Of a stretch of 64,000 bases of DNA, positions 25,801-34,011 are shown piece after piece. Below the pieces are notes generated by a model that saw only the letters and a program-made list of their open reading frames with translations, made no database searches and had not been told where the DNA came from. How positions within the stretch are numbered: the stretch's first letter is position 1; the number at the start of each line of letters is the position of its first letter. Origin of the DNA: an uncultured Christensenella sp. GTDB taxonomy: Bacteria > Bacillota > Clostridia > Christensenellales > CAG-917. Location: positions 154,984-218,983 of the forward strand of contig CAJTYG010000002.1 in assembly GCA_910584155.1 (NCBI GenBank), written 5' to 3'. A program made the position numbers and the translations under genes.

Positions 25801-26549
25801 GCAAGATATTCGTTCCACGCATCTTCAATAAGTTTGTCTTCAAACCTAACGCTGTCAATAGTGGTCAAAAATGTCGTATGACGGCAGTGGTCCGACCAAT
25901 ACGTGTCGATCATACGTATTTCCGTTATAGTAGGCTCACGCTTTTCGGATATAAAATACTGCTGACAGAATGCGATATCGTCTATATCCATAGCAAGCCC
26001 GTAGCTCTTTATAAAAGCGGCAAGTCCCTCTCTGTCAAGCGAAATAAACCCGTCGAGGGTAGCCACCTCGGTGGGAATGTCAAACTTTGCCTCGAGCGTT
26101 TGCGGCTTGTCGAGCGTAGCTTCTCTTGCCTCAACGGGGTTGATGACATACTTTTTTATTTCGGCAAGCTGCTCTGCGCTTAAATTGCCGTAAAGCACGT
26201 ATACCTTTGCGGTGCGCACCGTAGGGCGCTCGCCCTGCGAGATTATCTGTATACACTGCGAGGCGGAGTCCGCACGCTGATCGAACTGCCCCGGCAGATA
26301 TTCCACAGCAAACACCGTGCCGCCGTCTAAAGAAGGCTCGTCGTATACATTATCAAGCTGCGGCTCTGAAAAAACAGTATTTTTTGCATATTCAAACAGG
26401 TCCTGCGAGATATTTTCCGCATCGTATCTGTTGAGTATACGCACCTTTTCAAGCGTCTTTATGCCAAGCAGACTTTGTACGTCGTTAAGCAACGACTTAG
26501 CCTCGTTTGCAAGCCCCTCTTTTTTTTCTACAAAAACTCTGTAGACCAT
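22860..26549 (-). CDS. purL: Phosphoribosylformylglycinamidine synthase, large single-chain form
   Basis: 1229 residues from ATG 26549, which overlaps the purD stop as TAATG and has SD GGAGGG; a longer reading is not supported. Converts FGAR plus glutamine and ATP to FGAM. It carries all parts in one chain as in the PurL type of Clostridia, Bacteroidetes and Proteobacteria, rather than split PurS/PurQ/PurL: N-terminal PurS-like region, two AIRS-like halves (SDHCRHTTF, LLFKNETHNHPTEIEPFGGA, GGKDSMSG), and a C-terminal class I glutamine amidotransferase (PGTNCEFD, IPGGFSGGDEPDGS, Cys in GICNGFQAL, His in SHGEGRF). All key residues are visible. Confidence 0.97.
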   Translation of the reverse strand: MVYRVFVEKKEGLANEAKSLLNDVQSLLGIKTLEKVRILNRYDAENISQDLFEYAKNTVFSEPQLDNVYDEPSLDGGTVFAVEYLPGQFDQRADSASQCIQIISQGERPTVRTAKVYVLYGNLSAEQLAEIKKYVINPVEAREATLDKPQTLEAKFDIPTEVATLDGFISLDREGLAAFIKSYGLAMDIDDIAFCQQYFISEKREPTITEIRMIDTYWSDHCRHTTFLTTIDSVRFEDKLIEDAWNEYLATRKELGRTKPVCLMDVATLAVKYLKKEGKLDKLDESEEINACTVKIDVDVDGVTEKWLLLFKNETHNHPTEIEPFGGAATCIGGAIRDPLSGRSYVYGAMRVTGAGNPLTPVSETIKGKLPQRKIVTTAAAGYSSYGNQIGLATGIVDEIYHDGYTAKRMEIGAVIAATPAENVRRERPVAGDVVILLGGSTGRDGCGGATGSSKSHTAHSLEACGAEVQKGNAPEERKLQRLFRNGEACRMIKRCNDFGAGGVSVAIGELADGLDIDLNAVPKKYEGLDGTELAISESQERMAVVVEAKDVDRFLQLAQQENLQACKVAVVQDEPRLVMKWNGKKIVDISREFLNSNGAEKHIDVIAKKAQYEPKKIKGTFKENVLSLAGDLNICSKRGLAETFDATIGAGTVLMPFGGKRQRTPIQAMVQKISVEKKHTDDCSLMAWGYNPFISEQSPYHGAYLAVVESVCKLIAMGAQFKDVYLTFQEYFERLNKDSERWGKPLSALLGAFKAQKELGIGAIGGKDSMSGSFEDIHVPPTLVSFAVTTEKVQNIISPEYKKAGNKVIMLSCDVDKDGLPVAKSLIETFDKVTKLMRSGKVASCYTLTLGGIAEAVIKCCMGNGFGFRFDGTLSVEDIFKYNYGSFMLEVEGDVNDGKLIGIITSDGKLTLSDEAVPFDEIESVYENKLESVYSCNISQNCGNLKTFSYQAGQRVAPAVKVAKPKVLIPAFPGTNCEFDSAKAMRDAGAEPEIIVVNNLSASGISRSMEAFAKALKTAQIVFIPGGFSGGDEPDGSGKFITAFFRNALIKEGVTDLLDNRDGLMLGICNGFQALIKLGLVPYGKIIDTDESCPTLTFNTISRHQSKIVRTRIASNKSPWLAGTEVGEVYNVPISHGEGRFFADEKLILQLAENGQIATQYVDFDGNATGDIQFNPNNSAYAIEGITSFDGRVFGKMGHSERIGNGLYKNVVGNYDMKIFESAVKYFK

Positions 26550-27820
26550 TATTTTCCCTCCGTAGCGCAAATTGCACGCTTGCCTATATCCTTGCGATAG
26601 TAGGCGTTTTCAAAACTGATTTTACGTACGTCCGCATACGCCTTATCTATTGCCGAAGCAAGCGTATCGGATATTTCCGTCACCCCGAGTACACGCCCGC
26701 CGTTGGTGATGAGCCTGTCGCCGTCCTTTGCTGCGCCCGCAACGTATACCTTATTTAAAAGCTCGTCGGGTATGCTTATCTCAAAGCCCTTTTCATAGTG
26801 CGACGGATAGCCTTTTGACGCCATAATGACGCAACAGGCGTGTGCGTCCTCAAACTCTACGTTTACGCTGTCAAGCCTCCCTTCCGTCACCGCACGCATA
26901 ATCGTGAGCAGGTCGGTTTTTAAAAGCGGCAGCACTACCTGAGTTTCGGGATCGCCGAAGCGGCAGTTGTACTCGATGACCTTAGGTCCGTCCTCGGTTA
27001 TCATAAGTCCAAAATACAAACAGCCTTTGAACGTCCTACCCTCTGAATTCATAGCCTTTATCGTAGGCAAAAATATCTTTTGCATACACTCGCTTGCGAC
27101 TTCCTTTGTGTAATACGGATTTGGCGCAACGGTGCCCATTCCGCCGGTATTGAGCCCCATATCGCCGTCAAGCGCACGTTTATGGTCCATTGACGACACC
27201 ATAGGCACGACGGTTTTTCCGTCCGTAAACGCAAGCACAGACACCTCGGGACCTGTCAAAAATTCCTCTATGACTATGCAGTCGCCGCTTTTGCCAAACG
27301 CCTTGTCCTGCATCATGCTCTTCACTGCCGCCTTTGCCTCGTCCTTGCTGTTTGCGATTATGACGCCCTTGCCGAGCGCAAGTCCGTCCGCCTTTATAAC
27401 TGTTGGCACAGGCGCAGTATCGAGATATTTAAGGGCGCTGTCGCAGTCGTTGAAAACCTCGTATTTTGCGGTCGGAATTCCGTATTTTTTCATAAGGTTT
27501 TTTGCAAAAGCCTTGCTGCCCTCGATTATTGCGGCGTTTGCACGTGGACCGAAGCACGCAATGCCTTTGCTCTCGAGTGCGTCCACAGCGCCGAGCACAA
27601 GCGGATCGTCGGGTGCGACTACTGCGTAATCTATCGCATTTTTCACGGCGAAATCAACTATGCCGTCAATATCCTTTGCGCCTATGTTAACGCACTGCGC
27701 ATCGGCGGCAATGCCTCCGTTGCCCGGCAATGCGTAAATTTTTTGCACGTCGGGATTTTGTTTCAGTTTTTTGATTATGGCATGCTCTCTGCCGCCTCCG
27801 CCAACTACCAAAATATTCAT
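26549..27820 (-). CDS. purD: Phosphoribosylamine-glycine ligase
   Basis: 423 residues, normal length. ATP-grasp enzyme that joins phosphoribosylamine and glycine to GAR. Seen: ILVVGGGGREHAI at the N-terminus, IKADGLALGKGV, GPEVSVLAFTDGKTVVPM, DHKRALDGDMGLNTGGMGTV and YNCRFGDPETQVVLP. SD GAGGT precedes the start. Its stop overlaps the purL start. Confidence 0.97.
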   Translation of the reverse strand: MNILVVGGGGREHAIIKKLKQNPDVQKIYALPGNGGIAADAQCVNIGAKDIDGIVDFAVKNAIDYAVVAPDDPLVLGAVDALESKGIACFGPRANAAIIEGSKAFAKNLMKKYGIPTAKYEVFNDCDSALKYLDTAPVPTVIKADGLALGKGVIIANSKDEAKAAVKSMMQDKAFGKSGDCIVIEEFLTGPEVSVLAFTDGKTVVPMVSSMDHKRALDGDMGLNTGGMGTVAPNPYYTKEVASECMQKIFLPTIKAMNSEGRTFKGCLYFGLMITEDGPKVIEYNCRFGDPETQVVLPLLKTDLLTIMRAVTEGRLDSVNVEFEDAHACCVIMASKGYPSHYEKGFEISIPDELLNKVYVAGAAKDGDRLITNGGRVLGVTEISDTLASAIDKAYADVRKISFENAYYRKDIGKRAICATEGK

Positions 27821-27877
27821 TTTGTACCTCGATAAAGTTTATATCAAACAGTTTTAGGCTATCTAAACGTGTGTTTA

Positions 27878-29062
27878 TCAATGATGGAACAGTCTCATAC
27901 CCGTAAACGCCATCACCATATCATACTTATCGCAGCACTCTATCACAAGGTCGTCTCTTATTGAGCCGCCCGGTTCCGCAATATATTTTACGCCGCTGCG
28001 CTTTGCTCTTTCGATGTTGTCGCTGAACGGGAAGAATGCGTCCGAGCCGAGCGCTACGCCGTCTATCGTGGCAAGGTACGCCCTCTTTTCCTCATCGGTA
28101 AACGGCTCGGGTTGAGACGTGAAATACTTTTGCCAATTACCGTCTGCGCATACGTCCTCTTCATTGTGATTTACGTATCCGTCCACAACGTTGTCTCTGT
28201 CAGCTCTGCCGAGCTCGGGCTTAAACGGCAGATTCAACACCTTGTCGTGCTGACGCAAAAACCACGTATCCGCCTTACCGCCCGCAAGGCGTGTGCAGTG
28301 TATTCTTGACTGCTGCCCTGCGCCCACGCCTATTGCCTGTCCGTCCACAGCGTAGCATACGGAGTTAGACTGCGTATATTTTAGCGTGATAAGTGCGACT
28401 ATCAAATCTCTGACAGCCGTTTCGGGCAGATTTTTGTTTGCAGTAACAACATTTTTGAGCAGCTCTGCGTTTATTTTAAAGTTGTTTCTGCCCTGCTCAA
28501 ACGTGATGCCGTAAACCTGTTTGGTTTCCTTTTCGGCAGGCACGTAATCAGGATCTATTTTTACGATATTATAGGTGCCTTTGCGCTTTGATTTGAGTAT
28601 TTCAAGTGCTTCGTCGTCGTAGTCGGGTGCGATAACGCCGTCCGATACCTCTCTTTTTATCATAAGCGCAGTCGTTACGTCGCATTTATCGGACAACGCA
28701 ACCCAATCGCCAAAGGAACACATTCTGTCCGCACCTCTTGCACGTGCATATGCGCAAGCGAGCGGCGAGCCGTCAAGTCCCTCTATATCGTCCACAAAGC
28801 AAGCTCTTTTCAGCTTATCCGAAAGCGGCACGCCCACCGCCGCAGACGTGGGACTGACGTGCTTAAATGACGTCACGCAAGGAAGTCCCGTCGCCTCTTT
28901 GAGCTCTTTGACAAGCTGCCAGCTGTTGAAAGCGTCCAAAAAGTTGATATAGCCGGGTCTGCCGTTCAAAATCTCGATAGGCAGCTCGGAGCCGTCCGCC
29001 ATATAAATTTTTGACGGCTTTTGGTTGGGGTTGCAACCGTATTTAAGTTCAAAATCCTTCAT
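27878..29062 (-). CDS. Stand-alone AICAR formyltransferase (PurH C-terminal-type)
   Basis: 394 residues. Formylates AICAR (ZMP) to FAICAR with 10-formyl-THF. It corresponds only to the AICARFT half of PurH; the IMP cyclohydrolase domain is absent and supplied by the next gene. Seen: ELKYGCNPNQKPSKIY, FKHVSPTSAAVG with the catalytic Lys-His pair, LIVALITLKYTQSNSVCYA, GVGAGQQSRIHCTRLAGGKAD and SDAFFPFSDNIERA. Single-domain enzymes of about 390 residues are known in several clostridia and archaea. SD GGAGGA; 10 nt after the stop of the cyclohydrolase gene. Confidence 0.93.
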   Translation of the reverse strand: MKDFELKYGCNPNQKPSKIYMADGSELPIEILNGRPGYINFLDAFNSWQLVKELKEATGLPCVTSFKHVSPTSAAVGVPLSDKLKRACFVDDIEGLDGSPLACAYARARGADRMCSFGDWVALSDKCDVTTALMIKREVSDGVIAPDYDDEALEILKSKRKGTYNIVKIDPDYVPAEKETKQVYGITFEQGRNNFKINAELLKNVVTANKNLPETAVRDLIVALITLKYTQSNSVCYAVDGQAIGVGAGQQSRIHCTRLAGGKADTWFLRQHDKVLNLPFKPELGRADRDNVVDGYVNHNEEDVCADGNWQKYFTSQPEPFTDEEKRAYLATIDGVALGSDAFFPFSDNIERAKRSGVKYIAEPGGSIRDDLVIECCDKYDMVMAFTGMRLFHH

Positions 29063-29072
29063 ACTTCCTCCG

Positions 29073-29795
29073 TTATTTAACGTTTTTGTTTATCATTCTG
29101 TTTTGCACGCTGCCGCTGTTTAAATCAATATAGCGTACGTAAAGCGAAATCTTGTTTTGCTCGTCAAGCGACGTCCAGATTTCGTTTGTAAACTCGTCGA
29201 TATCGTTTGGAATATTCACTCTCTCGGGCTCGCCGCAGAATGTCGGAATAGGATTGCCGTCGCAGATGTATGTGTGTATAAAGTGTCCAAGCCCTGCCTT
29301 TGACGGATATGCGTAAGTGTATCGGCAGCAGTCGCTTCCGACCTCGTCAATACTCTTCAAAATGCTCATCTGATAAGTGAAATCGCCTTTGTCAAAGGTG
29401 AGCATTCCGCTTATTCTCGGTGTAAAGTTCGGTCCGTCGGGCTCAAACTCACGTGTTGCGAGAGCGTCGCTGAAAGTTCCCCCATTCGCTACTGCGTCAT
29501 AAACGGTGTCCGTCTGATTGCCGTTTGTGACGATAAGCTTGTTGTCTATCTTCCTTATCGGGGAATAAATGATGAGGCTCGGGTCCTCGACCTTGCTTTC
29601 GTCAAAGGGATAGATCACAACCTCGTCGCCCTTTTCGACAAACACACGGTTGCGGCTGTTGACGCTTCTGCCCATAATAAAATAAGCTATGCACGCCTTT
29701 GAGCCGTCCTTACTTTTGCCGATGATGATGCCTCTTCCTACGTACGAATTGCCCTCGATGAGGCTGCGCACGTCGTCTTGCTTGTAGATGTTCAT
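29073..29795 (-). CDS. purO: IMP cyclohydrolase, archaeal-type (PurO-like)
   Basis: 240 residues. Closes FAICAR to IMP, the last step of the pathway. It is unrelated to the N-terminal domain of PurH and matches the PurO-like family: SYVGRGIIIGKSKDGSKACIAYFIMGRS near the N-terminus (RGI and GRS-x-NSRNR motifs), SLIIYSPIRK, NGNQTDTVYD and SILKSIDEVGSDCCRYTY. Its place beside the stand-alone AICAR transformylase, the exact complementary activity, supports the call. SD AAAGGAG. Confidence 0.88.
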   Translation of the reverse strand: MNIYKQDDVRSLIEGNSYVGRGIIIGKSKDGSKACIAYFIMGRSVNSRNRVFVEKGDEVVIYPFDESKVEDPSLIIYSPIRKIDNKLIVTNGNQTDTVYDAVANGGTFSDALATREFEPDGPNFTPRISGMLTFDKGDFTYQMSILKSIDEVGSDCCRYTYAYPSKAGLGHFIHTYICDGNPIPTFCGEPERVNIPNDIDEFTNEIWTSLDEQNKISLYVRYIDLNSGSVQNRMINKNVK

Positions 29796-29812
29796 ATTAT
29801 TCTCCTTTGTGT

Positions 29813-30427
29813 TTATCTATTTGATATCAATTCCGCACAAACCTTTTCCACTGCCGCAGGCAAAATTTTCCATTCCGCCATGCGCATAACACGCTTTTGC
29901 AGTATCTCGGGCGTATCGCCCTCTTTGACCGCAACCGCCTTTTGCATGATTATCCTGCCACCGTCGGGAATTTCGTTTACAAAATGTACAGTCGCACCCG
30001 TAACTTTCACGCCGTATGCAAGCACTGCCTCGTGCACGTGCAAGCCGTAAAAGCCCTTTCCGCAAAATGACGGAATGAGCGACGGGTGGACGTTGATAAT
30101 TCTGTTTGGATAATCTCTTGTAAAGTTCTCGCTCAAAATGCACATAAAGCCTGCGAGAACGATAAAATCTATTTTGTTTTCAGTGATGAGCGCCTTGATA
30201 GCGCTTTCAAAATCATCTGTGCTTGCAAACTGCTTTTTGCTTACGACGGCGGTTTTTATGCCTGCGTTTTTCGCACGCTGCAGCGCATATGCGTCGCTAT
30301 TGTTGGATATGACTATCTCTATTTTACCGCTCTTTATTATGCCGCTCTTTTCTGCGTCGATAAGAGCTTGAAGATTCGTGCCTCCGCCCGAAACCAAAAC
30401 GGCGATTTTTGCAAGGCTATTTCTCAT
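29813..30427 (-). CDS. purN: Phosphoribosylglycinamide formyltransferase
   Basis: 204 residues. Transfers a formyl group from 10-formyl-THF to GAR. Seen: IAVLVSGGGTNLQALIDA, FIVLAGFMCILSENF, and the active-site stretch RIINVHPSLIPSF with Asn-His, then HEAVLAYGVKVTGATVHFVNE with Asp replaced by Glu-Ile-Pro-Asp (NEIPDGGRI). The start overlaps the formate-channel gene by 11 nt, so translation is probably coupled. Confidence 0.95.
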   Translation of the reverse strand: MRNSLAKIAVLVSGGGTNLQALIDAEKSGIIKSGKIEIVISNNSDAYALQRAKNAGIKTAVVSKKQFASTDDFESAIKALITENKIDFIVLAGFMCILSENFTRDYPNRIINVHPSLIPSFCGKGFYGLHVHEAVLAYGVKVTGATVHFVNEIPDGGRIIMQKAVAVKEGDTPEILQKRVMRMAEWKILPAAVEKVCAELISNR

Positions 30428-31193
30428 CGTTCACCTCTTGTATCTCGCAGGTTGCGCCGACAGCGTTTAAAACCTGTTCATCGGCTATAGCTATATCGGC
30501 TTTATCCTGCGAATTTTCATCGAATAATGCCATAGGCAAGTCGATACTCTCTTTACCCTGCGCCTTCTTTTTGATATCTTTGCCTACAAGCGCAAGCGCA
30601 GGCAGAATGAGCGCACCTACAGTATTGCCAAGTATCACAAGCCAAATAAACCCGAACGCCTTTGCACTGTAAACGCCGCCAATCGCAAAGTAGCCCATAT
30701 CCGCAATCGAGTGCTCGAAGCCGCTCAGAATAAACACAGGTATAGCAAACAGCACGCCGACAATGCTCTTTTTTTCCTTGTAGATAGCAACCGCAACGTA
30801 CATGAGCACGCCGCACATAATGCCTCTGATCAACGTCTGCCACCACTGCTGCTGCATAAGCTTTGCAGCACAAATAGCAGAGGCGGTCTCGTACAAATCG
30901 GGTATGGCATATTGCACAGCAATGCCCACGACCGCCGTCGCTATGACGTTGCCGAGCAAGCCGAGCAAAAGCCCCGATATGTAATCCTTGTTGAAGTTTT
31001 CAAGGATAAAGCCTATCCTGCCCGTATAAAGCGAATAGCCCTTGTAACAGATCGTCAGCAGCGCAACGCTGAAAAGGATAGCCCCCACCCATTTGATATC
31101 CTTGCAAGCCAAAAACACACAGCAGCCTACGGTGATAAGCAATCCTGCGCAAATGCCGTCGCAGATCTGTTTTAGTATCTTCTTTATCAGCAT
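30417..31193 (-). CDS. Formate/nitrite transporter family (FocA-like) channel
   Basis: 258 residues with six membrane helices and a cytoplasmic acidic tail (about 215-258). FNT landmarks: GLLITVGCCVFLA, FNKDYISGLLLGLLGNVIA, LMQQQWWQTLIRGIMCGVLMYVAVA and FILSGFEHSIADMGYF, where the GFEHS-x-A motif carries the central His. It lies between purM (7-nt overlap) and purN (11-nt overlap), so it belongs to the purine operon. Formate is the substrate of Fhs encoded nearby, which makes formate uptake for purine synthesis the natural reading. Nitrite or hydrosulfide transport cannot be excluded from sequence. Confidence 0.88.
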   Translation of the reverse strand: MLIKKILKQICDGICAGLLITVGCCVFLACKDIKWVGAILFSVALLTICYKGYSLYTGRIGFILENFNKDYISGLLLGLLGNVIATAVVGIAVQYAIPDLYETASAICAAKLMQQQWWQTLIRGIMCGVLMYVAVAIYKEKKSIVGVLFAIPVFILSGFEHSIADMGYFAIGGVYSAKAFGFIWLVILGNTVGALILPALALVGKDIKKKAQGKESIDLPMALFDENSQDKADIAIADEQVLNAVGATCEIQEVNDEK

Positions 31194-32227
31194 ATGGTTA
31201 TTTTATCTTCAGATTTGACGATCTCGCCTATGACGTAAGCGTCCTCACCGTTGTTCTTCAAAATATCGAGTGCCTTATCTGCGTCCTGCTTTGCAACGAT
31301 TACGCACATGCCAACGCCCATATTGAAGGTGTTGAACATGTCTCTCTCGCAAATGCCGCCTTTTTTGGCAATAAGGTCAAATATGGGTAGCACCTTTACC
31401 GCAGACTTCTGCACCTTTGCGCCGAGTCCGTTGGGAATACTGCGGGGAATGTTCTCGTAAAAGCCTCCGCCCGTGATGTGCGAAATGCCCTTGACCGCAA
31501 CCTCGTCGAGAAGCGCAAGCACAGGCTTGACGTATATTTTTGTAGGCGTAAGCAGAGTTTCGCCGATAGAACGGCCGCCAAGCTCTGCTACAGGCGATTT
31601 GATGTCGGCATTTTCAACGTCAAACACCTTGCGCACAAGCGAGAAACCGTTGGAATGTACGCCGCTTGACGGCAACGCAATTATGACGTCACCCTCGCCC
31701 ATCTTTGTGTTGTCAATTATCTTAGCCTTGTCGACTACGCCCGTGCAGTAGCCTGCAAGGTCATATTCTTCCACGGGATAAAAACCGGGCATTTCTGCGG
31801 TTTCACCGCCGATTAGCGCAGCGCCTGCCTGAACACAACCGTCGCAAACGCCCTTAACTATGTCGGCAATACGCTCGGGCACGTTTTTGCCGCAAGCTAT
31901 GTAATCAAGGAAAAACAGCGGCTTTGCGCCCACGCAAATGACGTCGTTTACGCACATCGCCACGCAGTCGATACCTACAGTGTCATGCTTGTCCATAATA
32001 AATGCAAGCTTGAGCTTTGTGCCTACGCCGTCGGTGCCGCTAACAAGCACGGGACGTGTAATGCCTGTCATATCAAGCTCAAACAGTCCGCCGAATCCGC
32101 CCACGCCCGAGCATACGCCCGCAGTCATAGTTTTTGCAATGTGCTTCTTCATAAGTTCCACTGCCTTGTAGCCCGCAGTGATGTCAACGCCTGCGCTTTT
32201 GTAACTTTCCGAAAAACTTTTTTCCAT
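31187..32227 (-). CDS. purM: Phosphoribosylformylglycinamidine cyclo-ligase
   Basis: 346 residues, normal length. Converts FGAM and ATP to AIR. Seen: YKSAGVDITAGYKAVELMKKH, GFGGLFELDM, LVSGTDGVGTKLKLA, GIDCVAMCVNDVICVGAKPLFFLDY, GGETAEMPGFY, SSGVHSNGFSLVRK, ITGGGFYENIPRSIP. SD AAGGAT. Confidence 0.97.
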   Translation of the reverse strand: MEKSFSESYKSAGVDITAGYKAVELMKKHIAKTMTAGVCSGVGGFGGLFELDMTGITRPVLVSGTDGVGTKLKLAFIMDKHDTVGIDCVAMCVNDVICVGAKPLFFLDYIACGKNVPERIADIVKGVCDGCVQAGAALIGGETAEMPGFYPVEEYDLAGYCTGVVDKAKIIDNTKMGEGDVIIALPSSGVHSNGFSLVRKVFDVENADIKSPVAELGGRSIGETLLTPTKIYVKPVLALLDEVAVKGISHITGGGFYENIPRSIPNGLGAKVQKSAVKVLPIFDLIAKKGGICERDMFNTFNMGVGMCVIVAKQDADKALDILKNNGEDAYVIGEIVKSEDKITIC

Positions 32228-32263
32228 AATTTATCCTTGTTATTGTTATTTACAATTTTGTTC

Positions 32264-32579
32264 CTATTTTAGCGCATAGTCACGATAAAGACAAGGAAGG
32301 TGCGGATATGCGACGGGCGTGTACTGAGCGTACACAACCGAGCATAACGCAAAGCTGACGCTGTATTTAGCGATGAATATGCGCCGATTGATTTTATCCA
32401 CTTGCCCGACAGGGCTTCCACCAAGCAAAGTATCGTGCGGAACGAAACAAGAGTTTACAACGTCCATATGATTTGATAGCAAACGATACTTTGTGCGGTA
32501 GTAAGAATAAAATCAAGCTTAGGCTTTAGCAATGCTTGCAAGCAAGCGTTGCCGTGCCTATTGCGCTGATTTTATTCTT
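32264..32579. repeat. Nested palindromic element between purF and purM
   Basis: Holds at least three nested inverted repeats. GTGTAC/GTACAC lies near 32319-32334. GATTTTAT (32389) to ATAAAATC (32507-32514) encloses CAAAGTATCGT (32426-32436) facing ACGATACTTTG (32483-32493), each followed by GTGCGG. AAGAATAAAATCA (32503-32515) faces TGATTTTATTCTT (32567-32579) around a GCAAtGCTTG / CAAGCgTTGC stem. It runs into the last codons of purF. No convincing gene is inside. It looks like a MITE-like or REP-like insertion or a large RNA structure. Confidence 0.55.
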
Positions 32580-33996
32580 TGCCGTTCCAACAGTAGGTAC
32601 ACAGCTTGCACGGATCTATACCTATCGACTTTATTACGCCGTCAAGAGTTTGAAACTCAAGCGATGAAAAATGCAGCTTTTTACAAATCGCATCACGCAG
32701 TTTTTTGCCTCTTTCGGTAGTTCCGTCCGAATATTCGTCAATATGGTCGAAGCCCTGTTCGCCCTCAAGCTCCTTTATGGTGCTTCTTGCGATCAGTTCC
32801 ATATCGCTTGTCGCACGTGAAAAATTGAGATACTTGCAGCCGTACATAATGGGCGGACAAGCCGAGCGGATATGCACCTCTTTTGCGCCGTGAGCGTACA
32901 AGAATTCAACTGTTTCTCTCATCTGAGTGCCACGCACGATGGAATCGTCCACAAACAGCAGTTTTTTATCCTTGATGAGCTCGTGCACAGGCACCTGCTT
33001 CATCTTTGCGACCTTGTTGCGGTCACGCTGATTGTTTGGCATAAAGCTTCTCGGCCACGTAGGCGTATACTTTATAAACGGACGAGCAAACTTCAAGCCG
33101 CTTCTGTTTGAATAGCCTATAGCGTGCGGTGTACCCGAATCGGGGACGCCACCCACGTAGTCTATCTCGGGCTTATTGCCGTTGTCTATGTCGTTTTGCG
33201 CCATTATCTCGCCGTTGCGATAGCGCATAGTTTCGACGTTTACGCCCTCATAGTTTGACGTCGGATAGCCGTAGTACGTCCAAAGGAATGAGCAAAGCCG
33301 CATTTCCTTGCCGGGCTCGGCAAGCTGCTTTACCCCGTTCACGCTGAGTTCGACTATTTCACCGGGGCCAAGCTCACGCTCATCCTCGTAGCCGAGCTTT
33401 TTATATGCGAAGTCCTCAAAGCTTACGCAATAGCCGTCCTCTCGTTTGCCTATCGAAACAGGAGTACGCCCAAGTCTGTCACGTGCGGCGATAATGCTGC
33501 CGTCATCTTTCAAAATGAGTATTGTTGCGCTGCCGTCTATCACGCTTTGCGCAAACTTTATTCCGTCTGCAAAATCATTCTTTTGGTTGATGAGCGCAGC
33601 AACAAGCTCGGTGCGGTTTATTCCGCCTCCGCTCATCGCATCGAAATGCCCGCCCCAAAAGGAAAGAAAGCTGTCGATGAGCCTCTCGGCATTATTTATT
33701 ATGCCTACTATACATATTGCATACGTGCCGAGCTTTGAACGTATAAGCAGCGGCTGAGGGTCGGTATCGCTTATGCAGCCTATTGCCGACCTGCCCTTCA
33801 TCTCGTCAAAAATGTTTTCAAATTTTGTTCTGAAAGGCGAATTTTGGATATTGTGTATCTTGCGCTGCAAGCCCTCATCCTCGTCATAAGCCGCCATTCC
33901 GCCACGGTATGTGCCCAAATGCGAGTGATAGTCTGTGCCGAAAAACACATCGTAAATTGCGTCTTTATTTGTAACAGCTCCGAAAAAACCGCCCAT
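32572..33996 (-). CDS. purF: Amidophosphoribosyltransferase-like protein without the N-terminal Cys
   Basis: 474 residues. First enzyme of purine synthesis, PRPP plus ammonia to phosphoribosylamine. The N-terminus is MGGFFGAV, not the M-C-G-I of glutamine-using PurF. The start is fixed by SD GGAGG, so the nucleophilic Cys of the Ntn glutaminase is truly missing. The rest of the glutaminase fold is kept (GTDYHSHLGTYRGGMA, RSAIGCISDTDPQPL), as is the transferase: VPDSGTPHAIGY, PTWPRSFMPNNQRDR, and the PRPP loop LLFVDDSIVRGTQM. The C-terminus ends CKLCTYCWNG, like the Fe-S ligand segment of Bacillus PurF. It is the only PurF in this complete pathway cluster. I believe proteins starting MGGFFG occur elsewhere in anaerobes. 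Confidence 0.9.
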   Translation of the reverse strand: MGGFFGAVTNKDAIYDVFFGTDYHSHLGTYRGGMAAYDEDEGLQRKIHNIQNSPFRTKFENIFDEMKGRSAIGCISDTDPQPLLIRSKLGTYAICIVGIINNAERLIDSFLSFWGGHFDAMSGGGINRTELVAALINQKNDFADGIKFAQSVIDGSATILILKDDGSIIAARDRLGRTPVSIGKREDGYCVSFEDFAYKKLGYEDERELGPGEIVELSVNGVKQLAEPGKEMRLCSFLWTYYGYPTSNYEGVNVETMRYRNGEIMAQNDIDNGNKPEIDYVGGVPDSGTPHAIGYSNRSGLKFARPFIKYTPTWPRSFMPNNQRDRNKVAKMKQVPVHELIKDKKLLFVDDSIVRGTQMRETVEFLYAHGAKEVHIRSACPPIMYGCKYLNFSRATSDMELIARSTIKELEGEQGFDHIDEYSDGTTERGKKLRDAICKKLHFSSLEFQTLDGVIKSIGIDPCKLCTYCWNGKE

Positions 33997-34011
33997 ATGA
34001 GCCTCCGACCG

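Noticed and set aside
32264..32482. 72-codon minus-strand frame between purM and purF
   Set aside because: It is laid over nested inverted repeats; its sequence looks like a translated repeat and lacks an SD.
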